A DNA stretch of 64,000 nt from Litoribrevibacter albus (GCF_030159995.1 NZ_BSNM01000027.1:62001-126000), one strand, 5' to 3'; shown: positions 18,364 through 28,897, counted from the first letter of the stretch. Notes: a model not told the origin generated them from the sequence alone. Numbers and translations: made by a program.

Positions 18364-19770
18364 ATGTCTAGCAATACAATTGAGCTAATGAAAGAGCATA
18401 ATGCGAAGTGGGTTGACCTTCGTTTTACTGACACGCACGGTAAAGAGCAGCACGTTACGATTCCTGCGACCGAAGTTGGCGAAGAGTTCTTCGAAAACGG
18501 TCAAATGTTCGATGGTTCTTCTATTTCTGGTTGGAAAGGCATCAACGAATCAGACATGATTCTTATGCCAGACGACGAAACGCCTGTACTTGATCCTTTT
18601 ACTGAAGAAGTAACTGTTAACTTGCGTTGTGACATCATCGAGCCTTCTACTATGCAAGGTTACGAGCGTGACCCACGTTCTGTTGCTAAGCGCGCTGAAG
18701 CATACCTACAGTCTACTGGCCTAGGTGACACTGCGTTCTTCGGTCCTGAGCCTGAATTCTTCATCTTCGACAGCGTTAAGTGGAAAGCTGACATCTCTGG
18801 TGCAAGCTACTCTATCGAATCTGAAGAAGCTGACTGGTCTACTCACGCAGATTTCGAAGGCGGTAACACAGGTCACCGTCCACGCGTTAAAGGCGGTTAC
18901 TTCCCAGTTCCACCAATCGACTCTTGCTACGAAATCCGTACTGCAATGTGTGCTGCTCTTGAAGCAATGGGCCAAGACGTTGAAGTACACCACCATGAAG
19001 TTGCGACTGCTGGTCAGAACGAAATCGGTGTTCGTTTCAACACACTAGTTAAGAAAGCTGACGAAGTTCAGATTCTTAAGTACTGCGTACACAACGTTGC
19101 TCACATGTATGGCAAAACTGCTACCTTCATGCCTAAGCCACTAGTAGGTGATAACGGTTCTGGTATGCACGTTCACCAATCTTTCTGGAAAGACGGCGAA
19201 AACCAATTCGCTGGTGACGCGTATGCAGGCCTAAGCGAAACTGCTCTTTACTACATCGGTGGTATTATCAAGCACGCTCGCGCACTTAACGCTTTCACTA
19301 ACGCTTCTACTAACTCTTACAAGCGTCTTGTTCCAGGTTTCGAAGCTCCAGTTATGCTAGCTTACTCAGCGCGTAACCGTTCTGCTTCTATCCGTATTCC
19401 ATATGTTGCATCTCCAAAAGGTAAGCGTATTGAAGCTCGCTTCCCTGATCCAACCGCTAACCCATACTTGGCATTCGCAGCTATGCTTATGGCTGGCCTT
19501 GACGGTGTTAAGAACAAGATCCACCCTGGTGACCCAGCGGATAAAGACTTGTACGATCTTCCAGCAGAAGAAGCAGCAGCTATTCCTACTGTTGCTGAAA
19601 GCTTCGAGCAAGCACTTACAGCTCTTAGCGAAGATCGCGACTTCTTGAAAGAAGGCGGTGTATTCTCCGATGACATGATCGATGCGTACATTGAGCTTAA
19701 GAAACAAGACGTTGAGCGTTTGAACATGACTACTCACCCAATTGAGTTTGACATGTACTACTCTGTTTAA
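18364..19770 (+). CDS. glnA: glutamine synthetase, type I
   Basis: A 468-residue GSI that makes glutamine from glutamate, ammonia and ATP. It carries the N-terminal DGSSISGW loop, the metal and ATP signature ([16 protein letters not shown]), and NRSASIRIP. Tyr397 in DLYDLPAEE is the site of adenylylation by GlnE, so post-translational control is expected. The ATG at 18364 follows GCGGAGAGA and gives the standard N-terminus; the in-frame TTG/ATG further up is ignored. It is followed by a strong terminator. Codon use is strongly biased, as in highly expressed genes. Confidence 0.98.
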   Translation: MSSNTIELMKEHNAKWVDLRFTDTHGKEQHVTIPATEVGEEFFENGQMFDGSSISGWKGINESDMILMPDDETPVLDPFTEEVTVNLRCDIIEPSTMQGYERDPRSVAKRAEAYLQSTGLGDTAFFGPEPEFFIFDSVKWKADISGASYSIESEEADWSTHADFEGGNTGHRPRVKGGYFPVPPIDSCYEIRTAMCAALEAMGQDVEVHHHEVATAGQNEIGVRFNTLVKKADEVQILKYCVHNVAHMYGKTATFMPKPLVGDNGSGMHVHQSFWKDGENQFAGDAYAGLSETALYYIGGIIKHARALNAFTNASTNSYKRLVPGFEAPVMLAYSARNRSASIRIPYVASPKGKRIEARFPDPTANPYLAFAAMLMAGLDGVKNKIHPGDPADKDLYDLPAEEAAAIPTVAESFEQALTALSEDRDFLKEGGVFSDDMIDAYIELKKQDVERLNMTTHPIEFDMYYSV

Positions 19771-19794
19771 TCTGTCCTTACGATAGATTGAGCT

Positions 19795-19823
19795 AAAAAA
19801 GCCTCCCACTGGGAGGCTTTTTA
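19795..19823 (+). terminator. intrinsic terminator of glnA
   Basis: AAGCCTCCCA/TGGGAGGCTT stem with a very short loop, preceded by A6 and followed by a T-tract, 25 bases after the glnA stop. Confidence 0.92.
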
Positions 19824-19893
19824 TTTGCTATGCTAAAATCAGTTTTTATAAGATGATAGCCTTTCCCATTTTTGAGTAGACAGTTGATTTGCC

Positions 19894-20442
19894 ATGAAAA
19901 ATTCCGTTATTTTTACATCAGTATTGGCACTGGCATTAACGTGCACCAATACAGTGCACGCCAAAGTCTACAAATGGGTTACCGAAGACGGGACTGTGGT
20001 TTATTCAGACCAGCCCCATCCTGAAGCCGAAGTTCTTAATATTGAGCCCCTTCACCCTTACAAAGCACCAAGCTACAACCAACCCCAAGAAACCACGATC
20101 GAGAGTGAAAAAGCTCAGGTCAACGCCACCTCGCGATACAGCAGCGTTACCATTGACTCCCCTGAACATGAAGCCAACATACAAGGCAGCGCAGGCAGTT
20201 TCACCGTAGCAGTAAGCTCAAATCCGGCCCTTAAAAAAGGCGACAAATACCAACTACTCATTGATGGTAAAGCTCTGGGCGCCCCTACCAACCTAACGCA
20301 GTTCAATGTTCAAAACATCAATCGTGGCGAACACTCCATCGCAGTTCAAATTCTGGACAAGCAGGGTGAGAACGTAATCACCAGCCCTTCAATTACCGTA
20401 TTTATTCATCGCCCAACCGTTAAACGTAAAACCCCCAAATAG
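19894..20442 (+). CDS. DUF4124-domain exported protein
   Basis: A 182-residue protein with a clear signal peptide cleaved near residue 23 (TVHA/KVYKW). The first 45 mature residues are a DUF4124 domain (KVYKWVTEDGTVVYSDQP), a small module of unknown function common in gammaproteobacterial envelope proteins. The C-terminal half is beta-rich and looks Ig-like (FTVAVSSNPALKKGDKYQLLIDG). It sits between glnA and ntrBC, a common place for such a gene in pseudomonads. The function is unknown. Confidence 0.85.
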   Translation: MKNSVIFTSVLALALTCTNTVHAKVYKWVTEDGTVVYSDQPHPEAEVLNIEPLHPYKAPSYNQPQETTIESEKAQVNATSRYSSVTIDSPEHEANIQGSAGSFTVAVSSNPALKKGDKYQLLIDGKALGAPTNLTQFNVQNINRGEHSIAVQILDKQGENVITSPSITVFIHRPTVKRKTPK

Positions 20443-20468
20443 ACAATCCGATCATAACAAAACTTAAT

Positions 20469-20485
20469 AGCACCATTTTAGTGCA
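20469..20485 (+). promoter_or_regulatory. NtrC-binding site upstream of ntrBC
   Basis: AGCACC-ATTTT-AGTGCA matches the NtrC palindrome at 10 of 12 positions and is nearly identical to the site before glnA (same arms, two of five spacer bases different). It is 115 bases upstream of the sigma-54 -24 element, so NtrC probably activates or autoregulates its own operon. Confidence 0.8.
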
Positions 20486-20599
20486 CAATGATTATTATCG
20501 CCCTAAAATAAACATATACACGAACAAGTTATTGGCTCCCATACCAGTAAAAGCGCACCAGACTTGTTATTTATAGGGCCTAAAAGCAATCACAGAAGC

Positions 20600-20615
20600 T
20601 GGCTTGCTTCTTGCT
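20600..20615 (+). promoter_or_regulatory. sigma-54 promoter of ntrBC
   Basis: TGGCTT-GCTTC-TTGCT keeps the invariant GG and GC with correct spacing; only the last two bases of the -24 box differ from TGGCAC. It is 33 bases upstream of the ntrB ATG. Confidence 0.7.
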
Positions 20616-20648
20616 TTTGCTTAGTATTGGTAATTACTGTGCACTATT

Positions 20649-21722
20649 ATGGAAAATCAATCGTCATATAAACGAATACTCGACAACCTGAATACCTCTG
20701 TTCTGGAACTGACGGCCGATCTGACGATCAGCTATATGAACCCAGCAGCAGAGATGTTGTTGCAGGTGAGTGCAAATCGCATGGATAACGTGCACATCAG
20801 TAGTCTCTTCCTCGAAGATGAAGATAACTTAGAACTGCTGGAACTCGCCGTTAAACGCGGACACCCATTCACCAAGCGTGAAACCACTCTACACCTCCCA
20901 ACTCGGGAACCAATCACACTCGATTACATCGTTACTCCGATCACTGAGCTTCACAGCCAGACGTTCCTGATTATGGAGCTTCAACCGAGAGATCGCTTGA
21001 TTCGAATCTCGCGCGAAGAAGAAATTATGGCGAAACAAGCTACCACTCAAGTGCTTGTTCGTGGCCTTGCACACGAGGTGAAGAACCCGCTCGGGGGAAT
21101 TCGTGGTGCAGCCCAATTGCTGGAACGTGAATTAAACGACCCACAATTGGCCGAGTTCACTAATGTCATCATTGAAGAAACCGACCGGTTAAGAAATCTG
21201 GTCGACAAAATGCTCGGCCCCAGAAAGTTGCCAGAGCGAATCGAGACCAATATCCACGAGATCATAGAACGAGTCTGTACTTTGATAGAAGTGGAAACAA
21301 AAGGCTCGGTTAAACTCATTCGGGACTACGACCCCAGTATTCCGGAGTTTTTAGCAGACCCGTCCCAGCTTATACAAGCCATTCTGAACATCAGCCGAAA
21401 TGCCATGCAGGCATTACAAGAAAACCACATCGACTCTCCATCTATCTGTTTTAAAACACGAGCACTGCGCCAGTTCACCATTGGTGCACAGCGTCATCGT
21501 TTGGTGTGTCAGTTGGATATTATTGATAACGGTCCGGGCATTCCCGAAGACATTCTCGAAAACATTTTCTACCCCATGATCAGTGGCCGAGCAGAAGGCA
21601 CTGGTTTAGGGCTCTCCATTTCTCAGTCCATCATTACTCAACACGAAGGACTGATCGAATGTAAGAGTGAGCCTGGTAAAACAGCATTCACTATTTATCT
21701 ACCTTTGGAGTTATCATCATGA
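20649..21722 (+). CDS. ntrB: NtrB (GlnL), nitrogen regulation sensor kinase
   Basis: A 357-residue soluble histidine kinase/phosphatase. A PAS domain covers about 5-110, His142 in RGLAHEVKNPLGGIRGAAQ is the phosphorylated residue, and the HATPase boxes (NISRNAMQAL; DIIDNGPGIP; GTGLGLSIS) follow. It has no membrane segment. With PII protein it reads nitrogen status and phosphorylates NtrC. The stop overlaps the ntrC start by 4 bases (ATGA). Confidence 0.97.
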   Translation: MENQSSYKRILDNLNTSVLELTADLTISYMNPAAEMLLQVSANRMDNVHISSLFLEDEDNLELLELAVKRGHPFTKRETTLHLPTREPITLDYIVTPITELHSQTFLIMELQPRDRLIRISREEEIMAKQATTQVLVRGLAHEVKNPLGGIRGAAQLLERELNDPQLAEFTNVIIEETDRLRNLVDKMLGPRKLPERIETNIHEIIERVCTLIEVETKGSVKLIRDYDPSIPEFLADPSQLIQAILNISRNAMQALQENHIDSPSICFKTRALRQFTIGAQRHRLVCQLDIIDNGPGIPEDILENIFYPMISGRAEGTGLGLSISQSIITQHEGLIECKSEPGKTAFTIYLPLELSS

Positions 21723-23152
21723 ACAAAACGAATAATGTCTGGATCGTCGACGACGACCGTTCAATTCGTTGGGTATTGGAGAAGGCCCTGTCTCAAGCCA
21801 ATGTGCCCACCAGCAGTTTTGAATCCGGGGATGAGATCTTAAAGAAACTCCAGTACAGCCAACCTGAAGTGATCATCAGTGATATCCGTATGCCGGGCAT
21901 CGATGGCTTAGATCTATTAGACCAGATCCAATCAGAGCACCCTGAAATTCCTGTCATCATCATGACAGCCCACTCTGATTTAGACAGTGCGGTGAAATCT
22001 TACCAACGTGGTGCGTTTGAATATCTTCCTAAACCGTTTGATATTGACGATGCCGTCACCTTGGTTAAGCGTGCACTCACTCACGCCCAAGAGCAAAAAG
22101 AAGAAGAACTGAAATCAGTAGAAGAGGCCAGCACTGAAATCATTGGTGAAGCACCTGCAATGCAGGAAGTGTTTCGCGCGATTGGTCGTTTATCTCAATC
22201 CAATATCACTGTACTAATTAACGGTGAATCTGGAACGGGTAAAGAATTGGTTGCTCATGCCCTGCATAAGCACAGCCCTCGCCGCAGTAAAGAATTTATC
22301 CCGCTGAACATGGCGGCGATTCCAAAAGACTTGATCGAGTCCGAACTGTTCGGCCATGAAAAAGGCGCATTTACCGGAGCTGCGGGTCAACGTCGTGGAC
22401 GTTTTGAACAAGCCGATGGCGGCACACTGTTTCTAGACGAAATCGGAGACATGCCAGCAGAGACACAAACGCGTTTATTGCGTGTTTTGGCCGATGGTGA
22501 ATTCTATCGCGTTGGTGGTCACACGCCAGTAAAAGTGGATGTGCGTATTATTGCGGCAACCCACCAAAATCTGGAGCGTTTGGTGGAAGAAGGGAAATTC
22601 CGTGAGGATTTATTCCACCGTTTAAATGTCATCCGTATTCATATTCCGAAACTGGCCGATCGTCGTGAAGATATTCCAAAGCTTGCGGACTTCTTCCTTG
22701 CAAAAGCAGCAACCGAATTGAATGTCGAAGCCAAAGTCCTGACCGAAGAAGCCGTTGAATATATGGCCGGTTTGCCTTGGAATGGTAACGTTCGCCAGCT
22801 GGAGAACACCTGTCGCTGGCTAACGGTTATGGCGTCTGGTCGTGAAGTGCATATCGGCGATCTACCGCCAGAATTACTTGATGAACAGGAAGTTCAAACC
22901 TCCACCAGCAACTGGGAAGCTGCTCTAAGAAACTGGGCAGACCAGGAACTGGCGAAAGGTAAAAAAGGCGTTTTGGACGATGCGGTTCCTACGTTTGAAC
23001 GCATCATGATTGAAACCGCTCTGAAGCACACGGCGGGTCGTAAACGTGATGCATCGATCCTACTTGGCTGGGGCCGCAACACGCTCACTCGTAAGATCAA
23101 AGAGTTGGAATTAGAGACCAAAGATCATCCCGATGACGATGATGATCATTAA
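21719..23152 (+). CDS. ntrC: NtrC (GlnG), sigma-54-dependent nitrogen response regulator
   Basis: A 477-residue activator. The receiver domain has Asp55 in ISDIRMPG as phosphoacceptor. The AAA+ domain carries Walker A (GESGTGKE, near 169), the sigma-54 contact loop GAFTGA (near 218) and Walker B ([11 protein letters not shown]). A Fis-type helix-turn-helix is at the C-terminus ([19 protein letters not shown]), followed by an acidic/His tail (DHPDDDDDH). It should bind the two palindromes seen before glnA and before its own operon. A terminator follows immediately. Confidence 0.97.
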   Translation: MNKTNNVWIVDDDRSIRWVLEKALSQANVPTSSFESGDEILKKLQYSQPEVIISDIRMPGIDGLDLLDQIQSEHPEIPVIIMTAHSDLDSAVKSYQRGAFEYLPKPFDIDDAVTLVKRALTHAQEQKEEELKSVEEASTEIIGEAPAMQEVFRAIGRLSQSNITVLINGESGTGKELVAHALHKHSPRRSKEFIPLNMAAIPKDLIESELFGHEKGAFTGAAGQRRGRFEQADGGTLFLDEIGDMPAETQTRLLRVLADGEFYRVGGHTPVKVDVRIIAATHQNLERLVEEGKFREDLFHRLNVIRIHIPKLADRREDIPKLADFFLAKAATELNVEAKVLTEEAVEYMAGLPWNGNVRQLENTCRWLTVMASGREVHIGDLPPELLDEQEVQTSTSNWEAALRNWADQELAKGKKGVLDDAVPTFERIMIETALKHTAGRKRDASILLGWGRNTLTRKIKELELETKDHPDDDDDH

Positions 23153-23159
23153 ACAGTGT

Positions 23160-23183
23160 GGCCAGCTTTAGCTGGCCTTTTTT
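23160..23183. terminator. terminator after ntrC
   Basis: GGCCAGC/GCTGGCC stem with a TTTA loop, followed by T6 on the plus strand, starting 8 bases after the ntrC stop. The T-tract reaches the stop codon of the radical SAM gene on the other strand. Confidence 0.92.
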
Positions 23184-23781
23184 ATCCTACCTGATCCAAT
23201 ACCCGTCTCTTAAACATCGCCCCCGATGCTTCAGCAATACGCTGACACTCGGCAACATCTACATCGGCTAAACCATCGATGGCCGATACTTCCACCTTCT
23301 GAATATACCTGGGGGCAAGCTCGATGAAATCTCGCACCGCTTGATAAGCACCTTGCTTCTTAGGATGACAATGTTGGTTATAGACCGCTTCATTCTGTGC
23401 ATTCAGAGAGATCGATAACGCATCCACAACAGAGGCCAAGTCGGGCAGAATGTTTCGTTTGTGAACCAGATTCCCTAAGCCATCAGTATTCACTCTCACT
23501 GGAACGCCTTGAGCTTTCACATACGTGGCGATCTCAAGCAAAGGCAACAAGCGTAGCGTCGATTCACCAAAGCCGCAGAAGACGACCTCTTCAACCTCCG
23601 ACAAATCACCCAATTCAATGATGATGTCGGAAGCACTTGGCTGTTTTTTCATATAGAGATCAAACTCATGAACCTGAGTCGAGCCATTATGTTTCGGGCA
23701 GAACTGGCATTCCAACGTGCACGCGTTGGTCAGATTGATATAACGTTTTTTACCGATGTCATAGACCAGTGTTAAAGCCAT
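23182..23781 (-). CDS. TatD-linked-type small radical SAM protein
   Basis: A 199-residue radical SAM protein with the Cys21-x3-Cys25-x2-Cys28 iron-sulfur motif (CTLECQFC) just after YINLTNA, then the glycine-rich FCGFGESTLR and VRVNTDGLGN motifs. The short length and these sequences match the radical SAM family found fused or linked to TatD nucleases; no tatD lies next to it here. The substrate is unknown. It is convergent with ntrC and is followed upstream by a short gap before mshQ. It is not obviously part of the msh operon. Confidence 0.85.
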   Translation of the reverse strand: MALTLVYDIGKKRYINLTNACTLECQFCPKHNGSTQVHEFDLYMKKQPSASDIIIELGDLSEVEEVVFCGFGESTLRLLPLLEIATYVKAQGVPVRVNTDGLGNLVHKRNILPDLASVVDALSISLNAQNEAVYNQHCHPKKQGAYQAVRDFIELAPRYIQKVEVSAIDGLADVDVAECQRIAEASGAMFKRRVLDQVG

Positions 23782-23899
23782 CGACCACCTCCTGACAGAA
23801 TAGAGTCAGGTTAAGTCACAACGGTTAGGAAGGTTTTGATACACATCACTGGAACGGAGTTAAAAAACAAAAGTCGATCACGGCTTACCGTAAAAGGTA

Positions 23900-26800
23900 C
23901 TACCGATAACTTTCTCTCATATAGAAAATCGGTGGACGCCCGGAATAGACACCAAAAGTTCCAGTGCCGGTTGGATCTTCATCACCACGATTATAAAAGT
24001 CAAAGTGTAACCATTCATCTACATCAAACGTGACATTGACACTGCCCTGGTTATTTACACCCGGGGCAGATAGCTCCAATACTCCTACGCCATTAGCAAA
24101 CCCATTAAAGCTCCCAGTAGTATCACCACTGACAATTTTTCCTTTGTACTCCGACAAAGTAATGTTGCTGTCAGTCCAGGTATCTCCCGAACACGTATCA
24201 TTAGTATTCGTTACAAAACTGTATTGGCTTGCAGCGCCTGATGCCGACACATCCATCCACAGCTCTACACGAAGAGGTAACTCTAACGGCATCAATTCAG
24301 AGCCATTGTTATTACCAACGACTGCTCGCCCATAGCGGATTTCAGTCCCTTGAATATCTGCCACAGTCACTGAAGCACAGTTCGCAGGATCATCGACGCA
24401 TGCGCCATCACTGTCGGTAAGCGCTTCTTTGGGTAAGATCCAATTAATTATGGCCTCAAAGGGTTTGTCCTCAGCCACAGGCTTACCTGCTTTATCATAA
24501 GCCAGTTGATAACCAGAAAAGAGAATTTCTACTTCTCCATCATAATCGTTCAAACCCGACACGGCAGCACTAGCAGCTACGGTATAATCCTTAAGCGACG
24601 CTGCGGAAGACGCCCCGTTTGTAAAACTAGCTATAGCGCTAGGTGTACCCAGTTTGTAGTAATCATTGCCGTAATTGTTAGTGGTCTCACCACCAAGTTC
24701 TTTCGCTGTAACCGTCAGTTTAATATCCGTTTCAAAGTTAAAAAGCTGGCTTTGATAAGTGAAGTCACAACCCCATCCTGTGGCATCATTCAGCACTGGA
24801 GTATTCGAAGTGACAGAAAAGTGGTGAGGATAAAACCGACCAAGATTTAGTATTTGACCAGACGCATCGGCACCAGAGGCACCTAAATAATCATCGAGCG
24901 TAGCGGTGATATCAACACTCCCCACTTCATCATAGGATAAGGTTTGAGAAGCCAAGCCATTAGAAAACCCACTGACCGCATTGACCGACAAGTCCCCTTG
25001 CGTGCCGCCGGAAGGAATAAACCCACTTACCTGAAGACCCAGACTAACAGCAGACGATTCATTACCTAGAGAGGGTACGCAGGCATTGTTATACAGGTTT
25101 GAGAAATCATCAGGAATGCCATCTGAATCACCATCATCTTCAGAAGCCCACAAAACCCCTTTAACACTGAGATCAAAGTTTTCACCGGCAGCTTTGAAGC
25201 CGGGTGTCTTAGTGTGATCAGTAGCTAAGGTGGCATTGCTATTTGAACCTCGGTCTCCCGAAGGAATTGTACAGGTTCCACCAATATCCAACGCAAAGCC
25301 AAAGGGCCGAACCGTTACTTGGGAACTTGTCCCCAATACATCGATAGCATTTCCTTGTTCATCCTGAACAAAGCCAGAATCATCCAGGATGCTAAAAGAA
25401 AACTGACCTACATCAGAGGTAACAAGGTCAACATTAGCCACACCATTGGTAAAATCTAAATTCAAGTTTGAAACCGCTGGCTGATCAAAAGGAAGCACAA
25501 CGTCATCACTATCTGCCATATCCTTTAGACTTGGTTGAGTTTGAGCTCCGGTAAATACACCTGTCGCAGGTGTCATCCATACAAAAACAGGTTTATCAGC
25601 ACCAGTGTATGATCCAACAACCTGGCACTCGTTAGTAACAGAATCCTTAGCAATATAAGTAATGGTAGCGCTATGATCTCGACCTGCTACGGCAACCGTA
25701 GGATCTGTCTCGCTCCCGGAGTGAATGGAATCATCCCACTTCACCAAGAATGCATTATCAGAAAACGTCACAACACCGGATGTCACACTTAAATTATTAA
25801 CCAGATCGGAGGCCGTAATCGTAACTTTATCTGCATAGATATACGTTAAATTCAAAACAGCACTGCCACCATCCGAGGCGACAAATTGATAGGTTGCAGC
25901 GCCATCGTCAGCAGTTCCATTATCAATACTTCCCTGCGCACTGTTTGTGCTCCAATCTCCGCGATTACTGGACACGGTCAAATTAATCTCTTCGGCATAG
26001 TCAGAAACAGGCGTAACACAAGGAACGGCAGAGTCTTCACAGGCTTTAATAGTCACCGCAACAGGGGAGCAAGTACTGGCATTCTCGGAAACCGAGATTT
26101 CTAAATGATCCAGATTTTGGCAAACGCCTGAAATCACCAAATTATCAATGTAAAAATAGTCATTGTACCAACTGGCGTTTTCTACAAATCGAACCCTGAA
26201 ATCACTACTCAAATATGAAGATAGGTCATAGTTACGACTACCACCACTGCCTAAACTACCATTAAACGTTTCTAAAGTAGTCCAGCTAGAACCATCATAA
26301 ACTTCAACAGAAATACTATCGGTAGGCTCTGCTCCCGACTCTCGAATATCAAAGCTAAGTTCAGCACTGATGGCATTACCCAGATTAACAGCTCGATAGA
26401 TTCTTCTTTGAGAAATACCGCCTCCAGAAATTCTCAATTCCCCTGAGACTATCTGAACCTGATCACCTGTCGGGCTCCCATCATCGTTTTCTTCTACCCA
26501 ATTATTGGTGGTCCAGTCACTGCTGCCATCGGAATTAGAATAAGAGGTTGACGAGAATTGATCTACGTAATCAATTCGACAACTTGGAGTCGACTCACAA
26601 GGCCGAGTTTGGTTATAGAGCTGAGCCATATCATCCGAACTGATGGCCTCATTAAAAATGTACAGTTCATCAATGGAACCATTCCATACAAAATCTCCGC
26701 TTTGGGTTCGATCCGCCCCAATATTTAAATGCCCATCGCCATTACCAGGGCTTGAAGAGAAAGTACTGGATGAAACCTGGACACCATCTAAATAGGACGT

Positions 26801-28477
26801 CATGGTAGTACCCGAATAAACGAGGCCCACGTGATGCCAACTTTCACTCACTTGCGTTAAAGAGATGCCTGTATCCCAGCTATTACTCCCATGAAACACC
26901 ACCAAGGCATCATTAAAGTTTTCACGTTGAAGGTTCCAATGATTGGTGCCACCTGAAGGGTTTGATTTGGTATAAATTCCCGCCCACTGGTTTTGATCAC
27001 TAACCACCGCACCTTTTACCCACACAGCGGTAGAGTAATCATTTGAGATCTGAAGAAGGGTCGTTGAATCGTCTGTGGTCAGGTAATCGTCCTGACCATC
27101 AAAATCACCGTATTGGCATGTACCGGGAGAACCGGTTCTCGCAGGATCAGACTCCCTGTTTTGGGCACCATTAACAGCCCTGCCATCAGCACCGTTACCA
27201 CTGCCGTCAGAGACTTCGCCTGCTGTACCATTCCAGGTTTCCTGATCAAAAATGTAGAATGCCAAGGCATCATCATCGCCACAAAACTCAGGCTCGGTTT
27301 CCATTAAATTCTGAACCAGAGTTTGACTTAACGCCGCCTCAAACACATAGACTTCATCAATATCGCCAGAGAAATAACGACCACTAAAATACTGATCATT
27401 ACCTATTTGAAGCGGATCATTATTGGTTCTTAAACTCTGATTGGTGTAACTTCGGGACGCATCAGCCACACCATTAATATAAATGGTTTGTGTCCCCTGT
27501 GACCTGGAATAGACAATGGCAACGTGGGTCCACTGATTCAGAGGCACACTGGTGTTCGAATCAAATTCTCTGGTGAAACCAGAACTGTTATTCCACCACC
27601 AGTTTATGGTGCCGTCAGGGTTAAGGTGAAACTCATAGTTTTCATCTTTCGAGAGAATGGTCATTAAACCGGAAGAGGGGTATCGATCAGGCCGAATCCA
27701 GACCGCCACCGTAAGCTCATCTTCAATATCGAGCGCTGCATCATCCGCAACATTCACAAAATCATCAGCGCCGTCGTATTCCAGATAGACGCCACATTGC
27801 CCTACGGGTTCGTCACCATCGCCCGTTGAATTAGCCCCCAGTATACCGTCATGACCATTGCCTGAATCATCCGACACATTCAGCCCGGTGATCGAATTAA
27901 ATGACCAGTAAGCCGTTGGCTGCGGAAAGGGAGAACATAAACTGCCAAAGTCAGCATCAAGAATATAACTGGAGTCATACGACACCTGATTCACGTTATC
28001 AATAGAAACCGTGTTTTCTGATGTGACGGCCCCTGTAATTGATGCTGTATTATCACCATTGCCGTTATAACTAATACTACCCGTCGCATATAAAATGGCG
28101 TTTATTGTGGGGTTACCATTAATTTGAATACTTCCATCTACCACAATAATCAGGTCTTTAGGGTTACCACCAGCATTCAGTTCTACATTTCCTGAGATAG
28201 TAAGTGATGTGAAGTAAAGTCTGACTGACGTGCCAGTACTAACGATACTGTAATCTCCTGATATCTGACCTGACGCTTTAAAGGTATCACCTGGGTCAAA
28301 ACTGTCCGTACCCGACGTAGCCTGAAGATGATCATTCGACGACCAAGTCGGCACATTTAATGTTGCGCTGCTGTTACTGGTGACGCTGTCAGGAAACACA
28401 TCCAGGCAATAATCTGCTTCAACCAACGAAGCAAACAAAGACATCATCAAAATTATTAACAGCCGTACTTGTCTCAT
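23900..28477 (-). CDS. mshQ: MshQ-like protein, large LamG-domain pilus-associated adhesin
   Basis: A 1525-residue secreted protein with a signal peptide ending near residue 21. After a polymer-forming beta region (about 30-180) there are two concanavalin-like LamG domains (about 190-400 and 405-630), a MAM/jelly-roll-like segment (about 640-795; NDYFYIDNLVISG), and a long C-terminal DUF6701-type region ending in SGRPPIFYMRESYR, the hallmark of MshQ. It is the last gene of the locus, and its ATG abuts the mshP stop. MshQ is thought to act at the pilus tip or in adhesion; sugar binding is an inference from LamG. The size is above usual MshQ. Confidence 0.87.
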   Translation of the reverse strand: MRQVRLLIILMMSLFASLVEADYCLDVFPDSVTSNSSATLNVPTWSSNDHLQATSGTDSFDPGDTFKASGQISGDYSIVSTGTSVRLYFTSLTISGNVELNAGGNPKDLIIVVDGSIQINGNPTINAILYATGSISYNGNGDNTASITGAVTSENTVSIDNVNQVSYDSSYILDADFGSLCSPFPQPTAYWSFNSITGLNVSDDSGNGHDGILGANSTGDGDEPVGQCGVYLEYDGADDFVNVADDAALDIEDELTVAVWIRPDRYPSSGLMTILSKDENYEFHLNPDGTINWWWNNSSGFTREFDSNTSVPLNQWTHVAIVYSRSQGTQTIYINGVADASRSYTNQSLRTNNDPLQIGNDQYFSGRYFSGDIDEVYVFEAALSQTLVQNLMETEPEFCGDDDALAFYIFDQETWNGTAGEVSDGSGNGADGRAVNGAQNRESDPARTGSPGTCQYGDFDGQDDYLTTDDSTTLLQISNDYSTAVWVKGAVVSDQNQWAGIYTKSNPSGGTNHWNLQRENFNDALVVFHGSNSWDTGISLTQVSESWHHVGLVYSGTTMTSYLDGVQVSSSTFSSSPGNGDGHLNIGADRTQSGDFVWNGSIDELYIFNEAISSDDMAQLYNQTRPCESTPSCRIDYVDQFSSTSYSNSDGSSDWTTNNWVEENDDGSPTGDQVQIVSGELRISGGGISQRRIYRAVNLGNAISAELSFDIRESGAEPTDSISVEVYDGSSWTTLETFNGSLGSGGSRNYDLSSYLSSDFRVRFVENASWYNDYFYIDNLVISGVCQNLDHLEISVSENASTCSPVAVTIKACEDSAVPCVTPVSDYAEEINLTVSSNRGDWSTNSAQGSIDNGTADDGAATYQFVASDGGSAVLNLTYIYADKVTITASDLVNNLSVTSGVVTFSDNAFLVKWDDSIHSGSETDPTVAVAGRDHSATITYIAKDSVTNECQVVGSYTGADKPVFVWMTPATGVFTGAQTQPSLKDMADSDDVVLPFDQPAVSNLNLDFTNGVANVDLVTSDVGQFSFSILDDSGFVQDEQGNAIDVLGTSSQVTVRPFGFALDIGGTCTIPSGDRGSNSNATLATDHTKTPGFKAAGENFDLSVKGVLWASEDDGDSDGIPDDFSNLYNNACVPSLGNESSAVSLGLQVSGFIPSGGTQGDLSVNAVSGFSNGLASQTLSYDEVGSVDITATLDDYLGASGADASGQILNLGRFYPHHFSVTSNTPVLNDATGWGCDFTYQSQLFNFETDIKLTVTAKELGGETTNNYGNDYYKLGTPSAIASFTNGASSAASLKDYTVAASAAVSGLNDYDGEVEILFSGYQLAYDKAGKPVAEDKPFEAIINWILPKEALTDSDGACVDDPANCASVTVADIQGTEIRYGRAVVGNNNGSELMPLELPLRVELWMDVSASGAASQYSFVTNTNDTCSGDTWTDSNITLSEYKGKIVSGDTTGSFNGFANGVGVLELSAPGVNNQGSVNVTFDVDEWLHFDFYNRGDEDPTGTGTFGVYSGRPPIFYMRESYR

Positions 28478-28897
28478 TTATTCGATCACCATCGACACGG
28501 TTATTTCACGCGACGCAAAATCAGGGTTACTTCCATACTGATCTTTTCCACCATAAGCCGCTAGCACTCGAATTTCATACATTGAAACGGTCTTCGTACC
28601 TTCTAGATAATCGGTCTTACCACAATCTTCGATGGAAATTTCAAACCCTTGGATCCTATCTGCCAGAGTCCCTGTGGGACAAATATTGGTAGTTCTGACC
28701 TGATACGCAGCCCATTCCACACCGCTGTATGCTGCATAATAAGCTCTTGAACTTTGGAGCCCCATTGACGACGTTGCCGTTTGATTACTGTTGATACGTT
28801 GCAGTGCAGCAATGATCAAAGCAACGATCACAATCAAAAACGCCACGGCAGGCAGTGCAAAGCCCTTCTCTCTTCTCACGACACCCCAGTACCTCAT
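28478..28897 (-). CDS. mshP: MshP-like minor pilin
   Basis: A 139-residue PilX/MshP-type minor pilin. Its leader (MRYWGVVRREKG) precedes FALPAVAFLIVIVALIIAAL; the position-5 glutamate of the mature helix is absent, as in GspK/PilX-type pseudopilins that cap a pilus. Its start overlaps the mshO stop by 4 bases (ATGA) and its stop abuts mshQ, so the three are translationally coupled. Confidence 0.85.
   Translation of the reverse strand: MRYWGVVRREKGFALPAVAFLIVIVALIIAALQRINSNQTATSSMGLQSSRAYYAAYSGVEWAAYQVRTTNICPTGTLADRIQGFEISIEDCGKTDYLEGTKTVSMYEIRVLAAYGGKDQYGSNPDFASREITVSMVIE

Noticed and set aside
18721-19809. Open frames of 91, 121 and 147 codons opposite glnA
   Set aside because: They mirror the strongly biased codon use of glnA, lack ribosome-binding sites and resemble no protein family.
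28478-28897. MshP as a broken prepilin because it lacks the position-5 glutamate
   Set aside because: GspK/PilX-type minor pilins normally lack it; the frame is intact and overlaps its neighbours correctly.
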